A DNA stretch of 64,000 nt from Amphibalanus amphitrite. Lineage: Eukaryota > Arthropoda > Thecostraca > Balanomorpha > Balanidae. The notes beneath the pieces are model-generated. The model ran no database searches, had not been told where the DNA came from, and worked only from the letters and a program-made list of their open reading frames with translations. Shown piece after piece: positions 34,102 to 46,554 of the stretch. The translations under genes and the position numbers were made by a program. The stretch spans positions 248,001 through 312,000 of the forward strand of contig NW_024881708.1 in assembly GCF_019059575.1 (NCBI RefSeq), written 5' to 3'. The first letter of the stretch is position 1. Every line of letters starts with the position of its first letter.

Positions 34102-35479
34102 TAGACTGAAAAGTGGTGTCCAAAACTAAAAAGTCCAATTGTGCGAAGGTCAAATGCAACCAGTCACGTAGTGGTGGTTCAGTTGCATCTACATATGTAT
34201 TACTAAAGGTGTTACGGGTATGTACCTATGAAACATTGATAAGTCCATTAAAACGTGACGCACGACGGAATTTGATGATATCGGCCTTTGTATGCAATGT
34301 ATTGAACGTGCTATGGTGTTGAACGATCATAAATAATTACACGTGAATGCTAGCGACCAGCGAAATGTAACAATAAACAAACCTGAAATTGCATCACACA
34401 AAGACACAGCTTATGAATTTTTCGGGACAATTGTCGATCAAATGTTTACTTCCGTAGGAGCGACACCGTGCTAGAAAGACAGTGGACACCACACGGCACT
34501 TTGTCGTAACTTTGAAAGTCCATCGTCTAGCGAAGTGTTAAAACATCAACCATGTCACGCGAGGACAGCCTTGCAACGACGTGGCGTAATAATACATGGC
34601 GCTGGACCTTTTCTATGACGCGGAACACCGGCACACCGTCTCTTTTCCTTCTTAGATTTTCAGAGATTGGTGTACGACTGGTCGCTTCATAACCGGACTC
34701 AAGGCCACTACACTATGAGGACATGTAAATCCGTCTTCACTCGTCGCCAAGGATCTCGACAATTCTACGTGCGTCCGGTGTAAGCACGAATTTAGCCTTG
34801 AGTCACCGGCTCAATAGGAAAACTCATGCCCCAGCACAAAGTGACTAAGACGTTGTCGTGGGCGACGTGCCTACTGTCTAATGTCTTACGTGGGTTGTAA
34901 GCTCGCACCAGCAGTTTCCGTGCCGGATATGTCCGGGCGTTATGCTGGACGGAAACGGCGGCCTTTGGTCTTATGACGTCACTACAGCCGGTCACGCAGA
35001 GCAGCCCAGAAGGAACCGGAAGAGGCTCTTGACGTCAATGATCACTGAAGCGAGCTCGCCAGTCTTGCTGGCAGCTATGTGCTTCGGCACGAAAGCCGCA
35101 GTGGGTGACTCATGCCGCTGCCGGGAGCGCATCAATTGAATTTTTAACGAAAGCGCTATCTTAAACTTTCGACAAAATACTATATACCTGCTAAGCTGAA
35201 GAAAAATGACACACACAAAAATTTATAAGTGAATGACGCGCGTGTTGCACAATGATTTCGCACTTGCTTGATGGTGTGAGAAAAATTTGTAAGCTTCCGT
35301 GTTGTTTTGAAATAAATGCGTCACCATAGACCCTACGCAAGAGTTCACTTGGCGTCCGTTACCTGTTGCACTCGGTGCACATAAGGCCATACCGGAGAGT
35401 GTGTTTGGCCGCCGTACGTGTACATGTGTTTGACACCGGAATTTAACAGCTCGTTGGCAGTCTGAAATTCGGCACCGCT
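34102..35479. other. Spacer, no gene seen
   Basis: AT-rich and unremarkable. No domain-bearing frame. Confidence 0.4.
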
Positions 35480-35758
35480 GTGACCTGTTGACATTTGCCA
35501 GCTCTGTGACCGGCCGCCGATCGGCGGACTGCTGCCGACCCTGGTCAGAAGGTGATGTGACCGTTTTTGGTCAGGTGACCGACTTGAGGCGGTATTTGGT
35601 CAGATGGGGATGGAATGTGACAGATGTTGGTCAGAAGGTGACCGACTGTGACAGCGTTTAGTCAGAAAGTGATCGACTGTGGTCGTTTTTGGTCAGCCGG
35701 TGACGGAAAGTGACGGTCGAATTCAAAAGGTGACTTCTTTGACTGTTATTGGACTTGG
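35480..35758 (+). repeat. Degenerate GTGACC/TGGTCAG minisatellite, left part
   Basis: Words such as TGGTCAGAAGGTGACCGACTG recur irregularly every 25-40 bases. The array resumes after the H element that interrupts it. Confidence 0.6.
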
Positions 35759-36798
35759 TTAACCCTCGCCGGACCTATTGGTTTTCTACATACGCGCCGG
35801 CCGAGGGGGGGGGGGCGGGTACGACCCCACCTCGCTGTTTCGCCCCTGGTGGAGCTAGCGCGTCGCGGAAAAAACGAGCGTGTGCGCCGATACCAGACGC
35901 AGAGATTGGTACCCGATTTTAAGGTCCTAGGTCAACCGGTGACCTCTGAGGTCAGGTCAAGTGCCCCAAGGCACGGTTCAATTTTTGGTGAATAACTTCG
36001 CAAAAAACGTTCGCAGAGCTGCGATTTTGGCAGCATCGTGTTCGCCTTGCTCAGGCGCTTCGAATGATATACTTTTTGTTTTGGTTAGGTCAACTTAGCG
36101 TGTTGACCTCAGGTTACGGTCAGGTCATCGCCCCCAGGTCACGAAGTTGGTCGAAAGAGGTCATGTTGCATATTATTCGATTTGACAGGTCTTCCTGAGT
36201 CCATTGGTGGCTTTCCCGACTCGCTAGCTCAATGTGGTCGGGAGTTATTGATGAAAAACTAATATGACCTTGATGACGTCATAAATGACGTCACGCAAGG
36301 TCAACATTGCAAAAGTGACGCATCTAACCTTGCAAGGAGTGCATCAAATCACGATTTTGTGTGCTTGAGATAGTTGGAGATCGTTCCCGGCGCCAGAATA
36401 GCAATTTTCATTTTTCCCCATTGACTTATAATTTGGTGACCTGTCACGAAAATGACCTGACCTCATATGACCTTTAGGAAAAATCCGAGAAATTCAAGTT
36501 GTGAGACTCGTAATGGATACTAGATCCTGCAAGTTTCATTTCCCTGTGAAAGCTCCTCTGGCAGTGAGGGCGTTGCGAAGTTGCGACATCTAAAGACCGT
36601 GCAGAGGTTCACTTATGACGTCATAGGTCAGTGACCTGACCTGACCTGAAAATGCGGCTGGTTTAAAAAGATTCAGCTTGAATCAAAGGTCAGGTATGCC
36701 AAGTTTCAGCTCTCTAGCACCAGCGTGTTCGAAGCTATCGCGAAAAACCCTGTGGGGGGGGGGCGGCACCCGCTCCCCCCTCGGCCGGCGAGGGTTAA
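35759..36798 (+). mobile_element. TTAA element, family H, copy 1
   Basis: Left TTAACCCTCGCCGG, right CCGGCGAGGGTTAA. The left end has an extra segment of about 30 bases between two CGCCGG words that the right end lacks. The 5' module is GGTGGAGCTAGCGCGTCGCGG. CTAGGTCA, GAGGTCAGGTCA and two TGACGTCA palindromes 12 bases apart (36274-36281, 36286-36293) lie in the body. G/C hairpins are at both ends. Other copies: 38998, 48642, 53700. Confidence 0.92.
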
Positions 36799-37120
36799 AA
36801 GATAATTAATAACAGCGGTTGTCGGGCAGAACTTGATGGACTGCGTAAGTTTTTTTTTACAGATGTGAAGAAGTGTGAAGGTTTATTGGTGCGAACGAAG
36901 GTCACCGGCTAGGACGGTCTCTGGTCAGAAGGTGATCGGGTATATCACAAGCCGTGGTCAAAATTTGACACAGGGTGTGACGGTTAATGTGACGGAGCGT
37001 GACGGACTGACGTTTTATGATGGAAATGTGACGAGGTGTGACGGTTTATGGTGAAAATGGGACAATAACAGCCTCTCTGTTCTGTCGTCAGAGTTTAGTC
37101 AACTGTTTTATCGGAGCCTT
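36799..37120 (+). repeat. Degenerate GTGACGG minisatellite, right part
   Basis: GGTCAGAAGGTGATCGGG, TGTGACGG and similar words recur, continuing the array left of H copy 1. Confidence 0.55.
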
Positions 37121-38699
37121 GACACGTTAGTCAACAGTGACCAACCATGTATAAAACTGCTTTATAGGTATAAATCATTTTTAGAGGGAAAAATCGGAGC
37201 GAGATGTGTGTACATGCTCATAAAATACTTATCGCAAAACAAGCATGTTTATAGCATTAATAAAACACAAGTTTAACAAGAACTATTCCTCAGCTCCTTC
37301 TTCTTTTCTCCGTTATGATAATGTAGGTGTGTATGTATGCTAGTAAGTATGTATAATATGTATGCATACTAGTTATGTATACTATGTACGTCTCACGACA
37401 AAATGTTCTAAGAAGATAGCAAAAGGACTTCAAAATTTTAGAGCATACTCGCAAGTAGCAGGCTCGTCATTTCTCACCATTCTTGTTCCTGGTACGCAAT
37501 AGTACGGTGAACTGTCCAGGAAAACCGAGGCCGCTATTTTTACTTTTATGTAGACCGGTTTTATACAACTGCAGATGTGCGCGCTGCATGAAAATGGCGT
37601 CGCTGGAACCAATCTACATTCTACAACCACTGTGGTGAGTGCTAATAAAGAGTCGTGCTTCATACTGAGTGCGCTGGGCAGCGGCGTATTTAGAAAATCG
37701 CGAAGGGGGGGGGGGCAAGGGTTTGGAGGGCGCCACCTCACCCCAGGAGGGCGCCATACGGTCGCGAGATAAAATCCGCTCAGCGGGGGGGTGGGGGGTG
37801 GAGGCGTTTTTTTTACAACGCCACCAGTTTTTTTTGCGTGACTTGGTATATAGGTTATGCTGCATTGATTTGGCATCGTGTGTATTTTGTTTTTACTCCA
37901 GGTCAAAAAAGGTCAAGTCACCCGCTCAGCTTAAGTGACAATGCTTAAAACTTTTTTAAAGTTAGATCACTTGACATGACCTGATGACCTTGCTTTTATC
38001 GACTATGGTTTGCATTTTTAGAGCACGTGTAAGAGCAATGTACCAAAAGGTGTGCCCCTCCCGCTCACCCACTTCCCTCTCTCCCCCAGGAAAAAAAACG
38101 GAAGCTCGTAACGTAGTGGCACCTTTTTCGGATCTTTTTAACCGCATGTCTGAAGAAACCTCCTGGCGCGGGTTCATCTCACACGTGACAAAAAGGTTGC
38201 AAGTTATTGGCATAGGTACTAAGTTCCTAGTAAAGAAGAGTTTGTGAAATGCTGCGCCGAAGGCGCGCGAAATTTTTGAAAACAACCTTTTCCTCCGCTT
38301 TTTAGGCACATCTTTTGCGTGCTCACTGTTCAAAGCTCTTCCCGCTCTTTTACCAAATTTGAAGGTGTAAAAAATACGTAAGGTTTGGTGGGGCCGGTGC
38401 CACACAAGCTGTATAGAAAACTTCGCCCATGGGTGACGATGTAGAAAAGTTTATTGGCGGTGGCATACACACCAGATCACCATATCGGATTGATACCGGA
38501 GCGCGAGGTGCGTAAACACAAGCGCACAACGAGAAGGCGGCAACAACAGAAAGAGAAACCATAACAGGGCTGTTCCTCATGAGATCGATTACGGATTAGC
38601 CTTCTCGGGCTTCTCATCCAAATTACCTCGACCAGCCCTCATGACCTTCTCACAGATGCATACAGTGTTGAGCACCTTCAATCACCGAAACTTGGACGC
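37121..38699. other. Spacer, no gene seen
   Basis: A G-run-rich segment at about 37670-37830 with GGGCGCC words may be a small repeat. No gene is recognisable. Confidence 0.4.
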
Positions 38700-38997
38700 C
38701 AATGGGTAGAAGGGCGGCGATCAAAAGGGGGGCGCCAATAGGTAAGAAGGTTCCGATCAACAATCAACAGGAGGGTGCCACCATGGGTGAGAGGGCGGCA
38801 AGGAACAGGAGAGCACCAATAGATAGGAAGGTGGCGATCAACAAGAGGTCGCCAATGGGTAGCAGGGCGGTCATCAACAGGAAGTCGCCAATGAGTGGAA
38901 GGTTGACGATTAACAGGAGGGTGGCAATGGTGAGGAGGGCGCCTTTGCCCAAGAGGATGACATTGAACAGGAGGGCGTCTGTGAGGAGGGCGCCGAT
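38700..38997 (+). repeat. Minisatellite of about 30-36 bp units, left part
   Basis: Units approximate GGCGCCAATAGGTAGGAGGG followed by CGGCGATCAACAGGA. Unit lengths near multiples of three keep a frame open and give a peptide-like repeat (RRAPIGRRAAINR), which I take as an artefact. Interrupted by H copy 2. Confidence 0.8.
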
Positions 38998-40035
38998 TTA
39001 ACCCTCGCCGGACCTATTGGTTTTCTACATACGCGCCGGCCGAGGGGGGGGGGCGGGTACGACCCCCCTCGCCGTTTCGCCCCTGGTGGAGCTAGCGCGT
39101 CGCGGAAAAAACGAGCGTGTGCGCCGTTACGAGACGCAGAGATTGGTACCCGATTTTAAGGTCCTAGGTCAACCGGTGACCTCTGAGGTCAGGTCAAGTG
39201 CCCCAAGGTACGGTTCAGTTTTTGGTGAATAACTTCGCAAAAAACGGCCGCAGAGCGCCGATTTTGGCAGCATCGTGTTCGCCTCGCTCAGGCGCGTCGA
39301 ACGATATACTTTTTGTCCGGGTCAGGTCAACTTGGGGTGTTGACCTCAGGTCAAGGTCAGGTCAGCACCCCCAGGTCACGAAGTTTGTCGAAAGAGGTCA
39401 TGTCGCATATCATTCGATTCGGCAGGTCTTCCTGAGTCCATTGGTGGCTTTTCCGACTCGCTAGCTCAATTTGATCAAGAGTTATTGACGAAAAACTAAT
39501 ATGACCTTGATGACGTCATAAATGACGTCACGCAAGGTCAACATTGCAAAAGTGACGCATCTAACCTTGCAAGGAGTGCATCAAATCACGATTCTGTGTG
39601 CTTGAGATAGTTGGAGATCGTTCCCGGCGCCAGAATAGCAGTTTGAATTTTTCCCCATTGACTTATAATGGTGAGGTCACGAAAATGACCTGACCTCATA
39701 TGACCTTTAGGAAAAATCCGAGATATACAAGTTGTGAGACTCATAATGGATACTAGATCCTGCAAGTTTCATTTCCCTGTGACATCTCCTCTGGCAGTGA
39801 GGGCGTTGTGAAGTTGCGACATCTGAAGACCGTGCAGAGGTTCACTTATGACGTCATAGGTCAGTGACCTGACCTGACCCAAAAATGCGGTTGGTGTCAA
39901 AAGATCCGGCTTGAATCAAAGGTCAGGTATGCCAAGTTTCAGCTATCTATCGCCAGCGTGCTCGGAGCTATCGCGAAAAAAACCCTATGGGGGGGGGGGC
40001 GGCACCCGCCCCCCCCCTCGGCCGGCGAGGGTTAA
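38998..40035 (+). mobile_element. TTAA element, family H, copy 2
   Basis: Nearly identical to 35759-36798, with the same terminal repeats, paired TGACGTCA and half-sites. It sits inside a minisatellite; joining the two flanks at one TTAA gives GGCGCCGATTTAACAGGAAGG-like sequence that matches the array unit, so this is a clean insertion with TTAA duplication. Confidence 0.95.
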
Positions 40036-40425
40036 CAGGAAGGTGCCAGTGGATAGGATGGCGGCGATCAACACGAGGGCGCCAATAGGTAGAAGGGCCC
40101 CGATTAGCATTCAACAGGAGGGACTAGGAAACCGATAGGTAAGAGGGCGCCAATGGCTAGAAGGGCGGCACTCAACAAGAGGGTGCCAAAAGGGAGGAGG
40201 GCGGCCATCAAAATTTCACATGAGGGCGCAATAGATAGGAGGGCGCCAATAATTATGAGGGCGCCGACCAGCAGAAGGGTAGCAATGTGTAGCAGGGTGG
40301 CGACCTACAGGAGGGCGCCTTCGGGACTCGGGTGAGAGGGCGCCTATTTACAGGAGAGCACCAATAGGTAGGAGTACACCGATCAAATGAGGGCACCAGT
40401 GGGCAGGAAGGCAGCGATCCTATAG
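40036..40425 (+). repeat. Minisatellite of about 30-36 bp units, right part
   Basis: Same units as 38700-38997, more diverged to the right. Confidence 0.8.
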
Positions 40426-42629
40426 GCTTACGTATCCAGTCGCGATTGTTTTTCGATTCGATTCTATCACAATTGCATTTGCGATTGGAGGGCGCCGAAG
40501 GGGGGGGAGCATGGCCCAGTGCCCCCCCCCCCTGCCTACGCCCCTGGCGCCGGGTCTCGCACTGACCCGCTGTGTCCTATTTACCGTCCTCTGGTCACGG
40601 GCCACTGAGCAGTGTCCTGCGCAGTGTCCGTCACCTCACCTGTCGCATATTTATGTGATTGTAACTACCAGGTGGTGCACCGATGACTAGGCACGTGCAC
40701 AGGGTCACCATCTGTAACGGCGTGTGAAACAGGACGGCAAAATCACCAATGCGGGTCCAGAGCTGCATAATTTACAACTGACTTGTTTTGTGATTCGGGT
40801 CATTTGATAAACATCGATTTAGTTGTTGATACCAGTGTTGAGGAACATTCGACGAACTACGTCATAGCGCACAATTGTGCTTTCATCCATTGCAGGTAGG
40901 GCAATGACATTGATTCCGACCCGCATCACATTATATGCGTATCTGATTTTGCACACAATTACCCACATGTGCCACAGCATAATCAGTGACCGTGCCAGTG
41001 AAACAAGACCGACAACAAAATACCATGGCAAAGTCGCTGGTAAATACGCAGCGCTTGCCTGGATACCTCGAATGTTCAGTTCAAGCGCAGTGCGCAGCTT
41101 CTATAGCCCGACCTCAAGCACCAGCTGGTACTGTTTCTTATGTCTTGAAACTCTGGAAATCGGCACAGGACGGTCTCAAACTACCTTTGACGTAGTACAC
41201 CTTTGTCCTTTACTGTTCATGGTAGGACAGAGCCGAAGGATCACACGTCAGCTTTGTTATGGTTAGGGGTTGTGTAAAGTTGTTATGATTACCTATAAGT
41301 AGTACGGTCAAAGACCTCTCAGGCACGTCAATATTTAGTCGTATCGAGAACGTTTGCCACCTAAGCTTGCTGCTGTGGTGGTTGGCCACCCACTGATCTA
41401 TATCTTCTTAAGAACATGTCCTTATTGTATTAAGTATTGGTAACAGACGTCAGTACTGTCTACTAGCAGATCTAGAAAGGAGGCAATGATCATTGCAGGG
41501 GGTACATACTTCCGTAAATATTTCCCAGATTTCCAATAACTTCACAGATTTGCTTCCTTATTTGTTACTTTGAAGAAATTTGCAGACTTTTTTATGAATC
41601 TTTCATTAATCTTTCAATTACATGAACCATTTTCAATTATAAAGTTTATTGTTTCTGAGATACAGTGATGCCTTTAAAAATGTTGTACTAAATACCGTCT
41701 GTTTTTTTTTCGGGTTCCCAAACTCATCGACGTCCATATAAGAAGCCCTAAAACTATATTAGGAGCATCCTTATTTATTGACACAAATCACATCGGTATG
41801 TGCATACATTCATGTCCTGCAATTATGTAGACATAGTGAATATATGCAATCAAACACACCAATCACAACTTGCGCATTCATGACATGCGGACATTTGTTG
41901 TGATATATCAATGTGCATAAAGATAAAGTGATGACGTTAGCTTCAGATCCAGGGCACAGCTTTTCTACTGCACTTAAAAATATAGTGATCCAGATTTGCA
42001 TGTCGAATTTGAACCAAATATCACCAATGTGGTATTTTCAGTGGAAGATACACACTAGAAATACACAACACTATCTAGCACTTCCTATACGACAAAAATG
42101 TACAATATCGTAAAGGCGATTGATGGGATAAACACTCTCTCCTATAGACCGAGTGCTAACCAAAACTCACACACTGTCCCAGGGCACTCAGATCCAACAT
42201 TGAGATTATCATGCCTGCACTGCGATCAGGTTGTCTGGGCTATGGGTATAAAAGTTTTATCCCTGAGCCAGACCGTCGCTATTTGTCGAAACGGTAATCC
42301 CAAATCCCAATGTTATATTCTGTACCCTTCAAAGTTACAAAAAAAAAATATGTTTCGTTATCGTCCGGCTGAATTTTATACCGAAAATCTATCAGGTAAC
42401 TTTCGGCATCTTTTCAGATCTCTATCAGATCAGATGACATAAAAAATATGTCAAAAAAGAATGCCAGAATTAGAGAAGTAAGGCACGTATAGCATCGGTT
42501 AATTGTCTCAGACAGGCTATTGTCTGGAGCCACCGTTAGCACCAGCAAACCACTTTCAAAAGGCACCATCGGCTTCAACAGTTCACTTGTTCACTCCATC
42601 GCCCACTGGAAAATAACTTTTAAAACAGT
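40426..42629. other. Spacer, no gene seen; 3' flank of the tetraspanin gene
   Basis: A G-run/C-run pair at 40500-40550. Otherwise AT-rich from 41270 to 42470. No convincing poly(A) site for the minus-strand gene could be fixed. Confidence 0.4.
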
Positions 42630-42899
42630 CTAGAAGATTGACTTCATGATCACGCACGCCACGATCATTGACAGTAGCAGGAAGACCGCCACGGCGATCG
42701 CGATCGCGCCGAACAGCTTGCTGTTGCCCTTGACGAAGTCCTCGAGCTTTTCGACGCAGCCGTCGTCATAGGAGTTGCTGTCGGCGCTGCAGGCGCCCGG
42801 GTTACCCTCGCGGTCCTTGTGACAGCAGGAGCGAGGCACGTTGTCGGGCCCCAGCACGAGCGCCCAGTCGGACGGTCCGTCCACGCCGCAGCACTCAAA
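42630..42899 (-). CDS. Tetraspanin exon 3 (CCG motif, end of large loop, last membrane pass, stop)
   Basis: Acceptor CCGCTCCGTTCCAG precedes TTTGAGTGCTGCGGC. The exon ends in KSIF and a stop at 42630. Confidence 0.92.
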   Translation of the reverse strand, partial: FECCGVDGPSDWALVLGPDNVPRSCCHKDREGNPGACSADSNSYDDGCVEKLEDFVKGNSKLFGAIAIAVAVFLLLSMIVACVIMKSIF

Positions 42900-44941
42900 C
42901 TGGAACGGAGCGGGTCAAATGTCAGCACAATGTGGGTCAAATGTCAGCACAACGTGGGTCATATGGCTGTGCAGAGCACGCGTCAAATGCCAGTGCAATG
43001 TGAGTGGCATGCCAGTGCATATTGGGTATGATGCCTAATGCCTGTGCTTCCTTGGCTAAGCATTTACCTGATACCGCTGAATAGCGATCTAGCGATGATC
43101 GATACTAAGATTAAGCTTTCGTTCTGACTTCTAGGCTTTTTTGGGAGCACTGTCCATTCCAATATCAGTTTCTGGAACCTCGATGCCGATATTACAAACG
43201 GTGATTGACATTTTTTGTGAGGTTGTTGCATTGATTGACACCCAAGTTCTAGCATCGATACCCCAAATCCAATGCAATCACTCACGTTCTCCTGAAGGAA
43301 GTTCCAGGACTGCTGGACGGAGTCCTTCTCGTTGTAATCGTTCATTGACTTTTGCAGACCAGTTTTAATTTGCTCCAGGATAGAGTCGCTTCCCATCACG
43401 AAGCCGGCAATTGCTCCAGCTCCGACCACGATAAACAGAATGAGCACCAGGCAGAAGAAAGTGCCGAGTAGACATTTGCTCTCCTGAAACAAAGAGAAAC
43501 GGATGGTCAGGTGGGTGCCGCTGAAAAGGGGTAACTAGAGGGCAGCACTGATGTCGATTGCAGGTGGCCTCGAGCAGAACAGGCGCTGTGTCTGAATCGA
43601 AAGAGGCGCCAGCCACACAAAGATACAACCTTTGTATGTACATTTGTACCGTTCCGCAAAGTACTTCCGCCAGGCGCTCGTTTGTATTACGAGCCCTCGC
43701 ATTCCCCAATTTATCCTATCATAAAAAGACAACTCAGCACTGGCATGTTGGAGTGGACTCCATATTCTCTGTGACGTCAGTTGTCCTTGGATTTAACGTT
43801 TTCCTCTGTTATCGGCAGCGCGTTATACACGCAACAGGTAAATGGTTTTCATCGCTCGGTGATTGGCACCTGGAAGCCCCAACTGTTCTATACGTGAGCG
43901 TAATGGAAGCCCGGTGAGGATGAGGGGGGGGGGGGGGTTGTTTGGCACCAGGCATCACAAAGGATATTATGATTACCCACGGCGCGTGCAGGCTTCAGAA
44001 TCCATTCGATCCAGTGTTCGACCCGTGTATAAGTAGATTGAGCCCAGCGGCGGCGCAGTGAACGCTAACGGTGTCGCGTTACCGACTGCTGGTCGAGTTT
44101 CCTCATGTAACCGGCGCCACATGAGAGTCGAGGCCAGTCTAGCCGCCTCTGCGAGGCCACACAAAGCCACATTCAGGCCTCCATTCGAGCCGCACCGACT
44201 CAATCGAGGCCATAGGCGCCCGGGTGAGACCGGGCGAGCGCTCGACCTCGGGCGGGCGCACTGCACTGTGGAAGGCCGCCGCTGCCGGGCCCGCCGAGTG
44301 TTTTCGTGGGCCCGCCGAGCCAGTACACGGTGTCCCGGCGATCCGTGAAGGGCACGGACAGCCGGCCGGATGGAAATGGCGGGAAAAATGGCGCCCTTCA
44401 CACGGTGCAGCCACGCCGCTCGGTGGACTGCTGCTGCAGGTGGTCTGACACTGCCTTTTTTGCCGCCAGCCTTCAGTATGACGAGGAGCGAACTACGTTT
44501 CGTTTGCCGACTGGTTTGGGGTACACGGCTTATCTTGTATTATGCTTGTATCTTCTCCCTACGGCGTAGAAAATAAGGTCCCCATAATGTCAAGCTTGCC
44601 AACGTGGGTTTTTCAGTGACGTTAGCGGCATTCAGCAACCGGGTCGCGCCAACTGCGCCGCCTTTGTCACATATGAATCAGCTTATTCCCGTCATGCTGA
44701 CTCATACCAGGATTCGACCCAGCAAGTGACCTTAACGTGACCTTACTGAGACCATTTGAGTAGCCCCAGGGGTACCGGATGCACCCGGTCCCACGATAGC
44801 AGATTTCGCCAGCTGGAAGGACAGAGCCTCTGACATGAAGTAGGCTTCCTGGAGGAAGGAAGGACGCTACTTCTATCACGTCTTGCCCCGCAGCTGTGTG
44901 GAGGAAGCGGGGCCGCACGTCCTGTCGACGGTGGTGGGCGC

Positions 44942-45017
<76 letters not shown>

Positions 45018-46499
45018 GAGAAAGTGGAGGGTAGAGGGAGAGGGATGGGTGAACACGAGAGGACACGGGAGACCGGGAGAGCAAAACAGAGAGACTGAGC
45101 GAGAGGGAGAGAGCGGGAGGGGAGACAGGGAGAGAGAGGGATTGGGGGAGGGGAGAGAGAGGGAGTGACAGAGCAGGGGGCGGGTGCCGGGGGCGGGCGC
45201 CGGGGGCGGGGCGGGGGCGCTCTGAGTCTGACACATGTGGTGAGCAGCTGCCAATCCGACCTCGGCGGGCTGCCAGCGTGTGAGCAACACAGCTGTTCCT
45301 GTGGCGGCCGGGACCGAGCCAACTGTGGCTGGCCCTGGCCAGATCGGCAGCCTGCGGTCCGCAACACGCCACCTCAAACCAATGCCGAGGGAAGGGGAGA
45401 AATCAGGCGGAGGTCTAGCTATGTGACGATGCTAGTTACTGGCATGGGTAATACGTGGCCTCTTCGAAAGACTATAACAGGTTCATTTAGGGTAAGAAAC
45501 CTAAAAAGGGGCATTAAAATTGTTTATTGTCGCTCGAGACAATTGTTCCGTCTAAAGAAAAGGCAGCTTGTATACGATCAAAAGTTGCTTCGTTTTTCAT
45601 ACATAAGTGAAAGAATTTAGCAAATACTTGAGATGGATTAAGTTTTTGAGACGTTAGCACTGGCAAGGGGCCAGGCCAGTCTTCCTCCTGTGCCAGAGGT
45701 CATCGTAGCACAGCCTGAGCCGGCACACCAACAAAGAGTAAAAGGTCAAACTCCAAATCATCTTTTACTTTTGGTTTCTACGTTCATCATCAACGTCATG
45801 CACCTAGCACCATGACCAATGACCACGAACCATTGGTCGTTCACAATGCTTTCCTATACATTGACATAGGGACGACAATAATAAAAACTCTTACAAACAT
45901 AGGCGCGGGAGCCGGGGGGGCAGTGGGGGTAGCTTGCCCCCCCCCCCCCCCAACTCTGGGGCCGTGGGGGCGGTGCCCCCACAGCTTTGAGACGGAATAC
46001 CACACTTTTTTTGCAAATGTTTTCTTTTTTGTTGAAAAAGCCAAGGGATGAAAAACAAGTGGCCTAAAACCGGTGGGAAAACTAGATTTGGGGGTACCCT
46101 AGGTTGATCTCTATTATGGTGTGCCCCCCCCCCCCCAGTCGGAAAGTAGTTCCCGCGCCCCTGCTTACAGATCCAAGTTCCAGTTAAATTTGTGGCGTCA
46201 GAGTAAAGCTGATCCTGTTTTACCAGTAGGTATGCATTTAAAAGCCTGCTTATTACTGGCCATTATTGCTCGAAACATGACTACTTCGCCTGTAGTTCAG
46301 CAACTGGATGTCACAGAATGCCTTACACATCCCATTCCCTACCAATCATTCCCATTCTCCCCACCCAAACAACACACCAGCGTCTGGCAGCCCTGAAGCA
46401 TCTGGCAGCGCCACTCCGACCATATAACATCATCAACATCAGCGCTTCCCGCCCTGCAGCAGCGGGTAGCACCTGCCGTCGTTGTTGCTGAAACTCTCG

Positions 46500-46554
<55 letters not shown>

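Noticed and set aside
38702..39001. Basic repeat protein (RRAPIGRRAAINR pattern)
   Set aside because: It is the translation of a minisatellite whose unit is near a multiple of three; the array continues with stops after the H insert and there are no gene signals.
44667..45377. Three overlapping minus-strand frames rich in Leu and Ser
   Set aside because: They are translations of the CT/GA microsatellite in the tetraspanin intron, open in all three frames.
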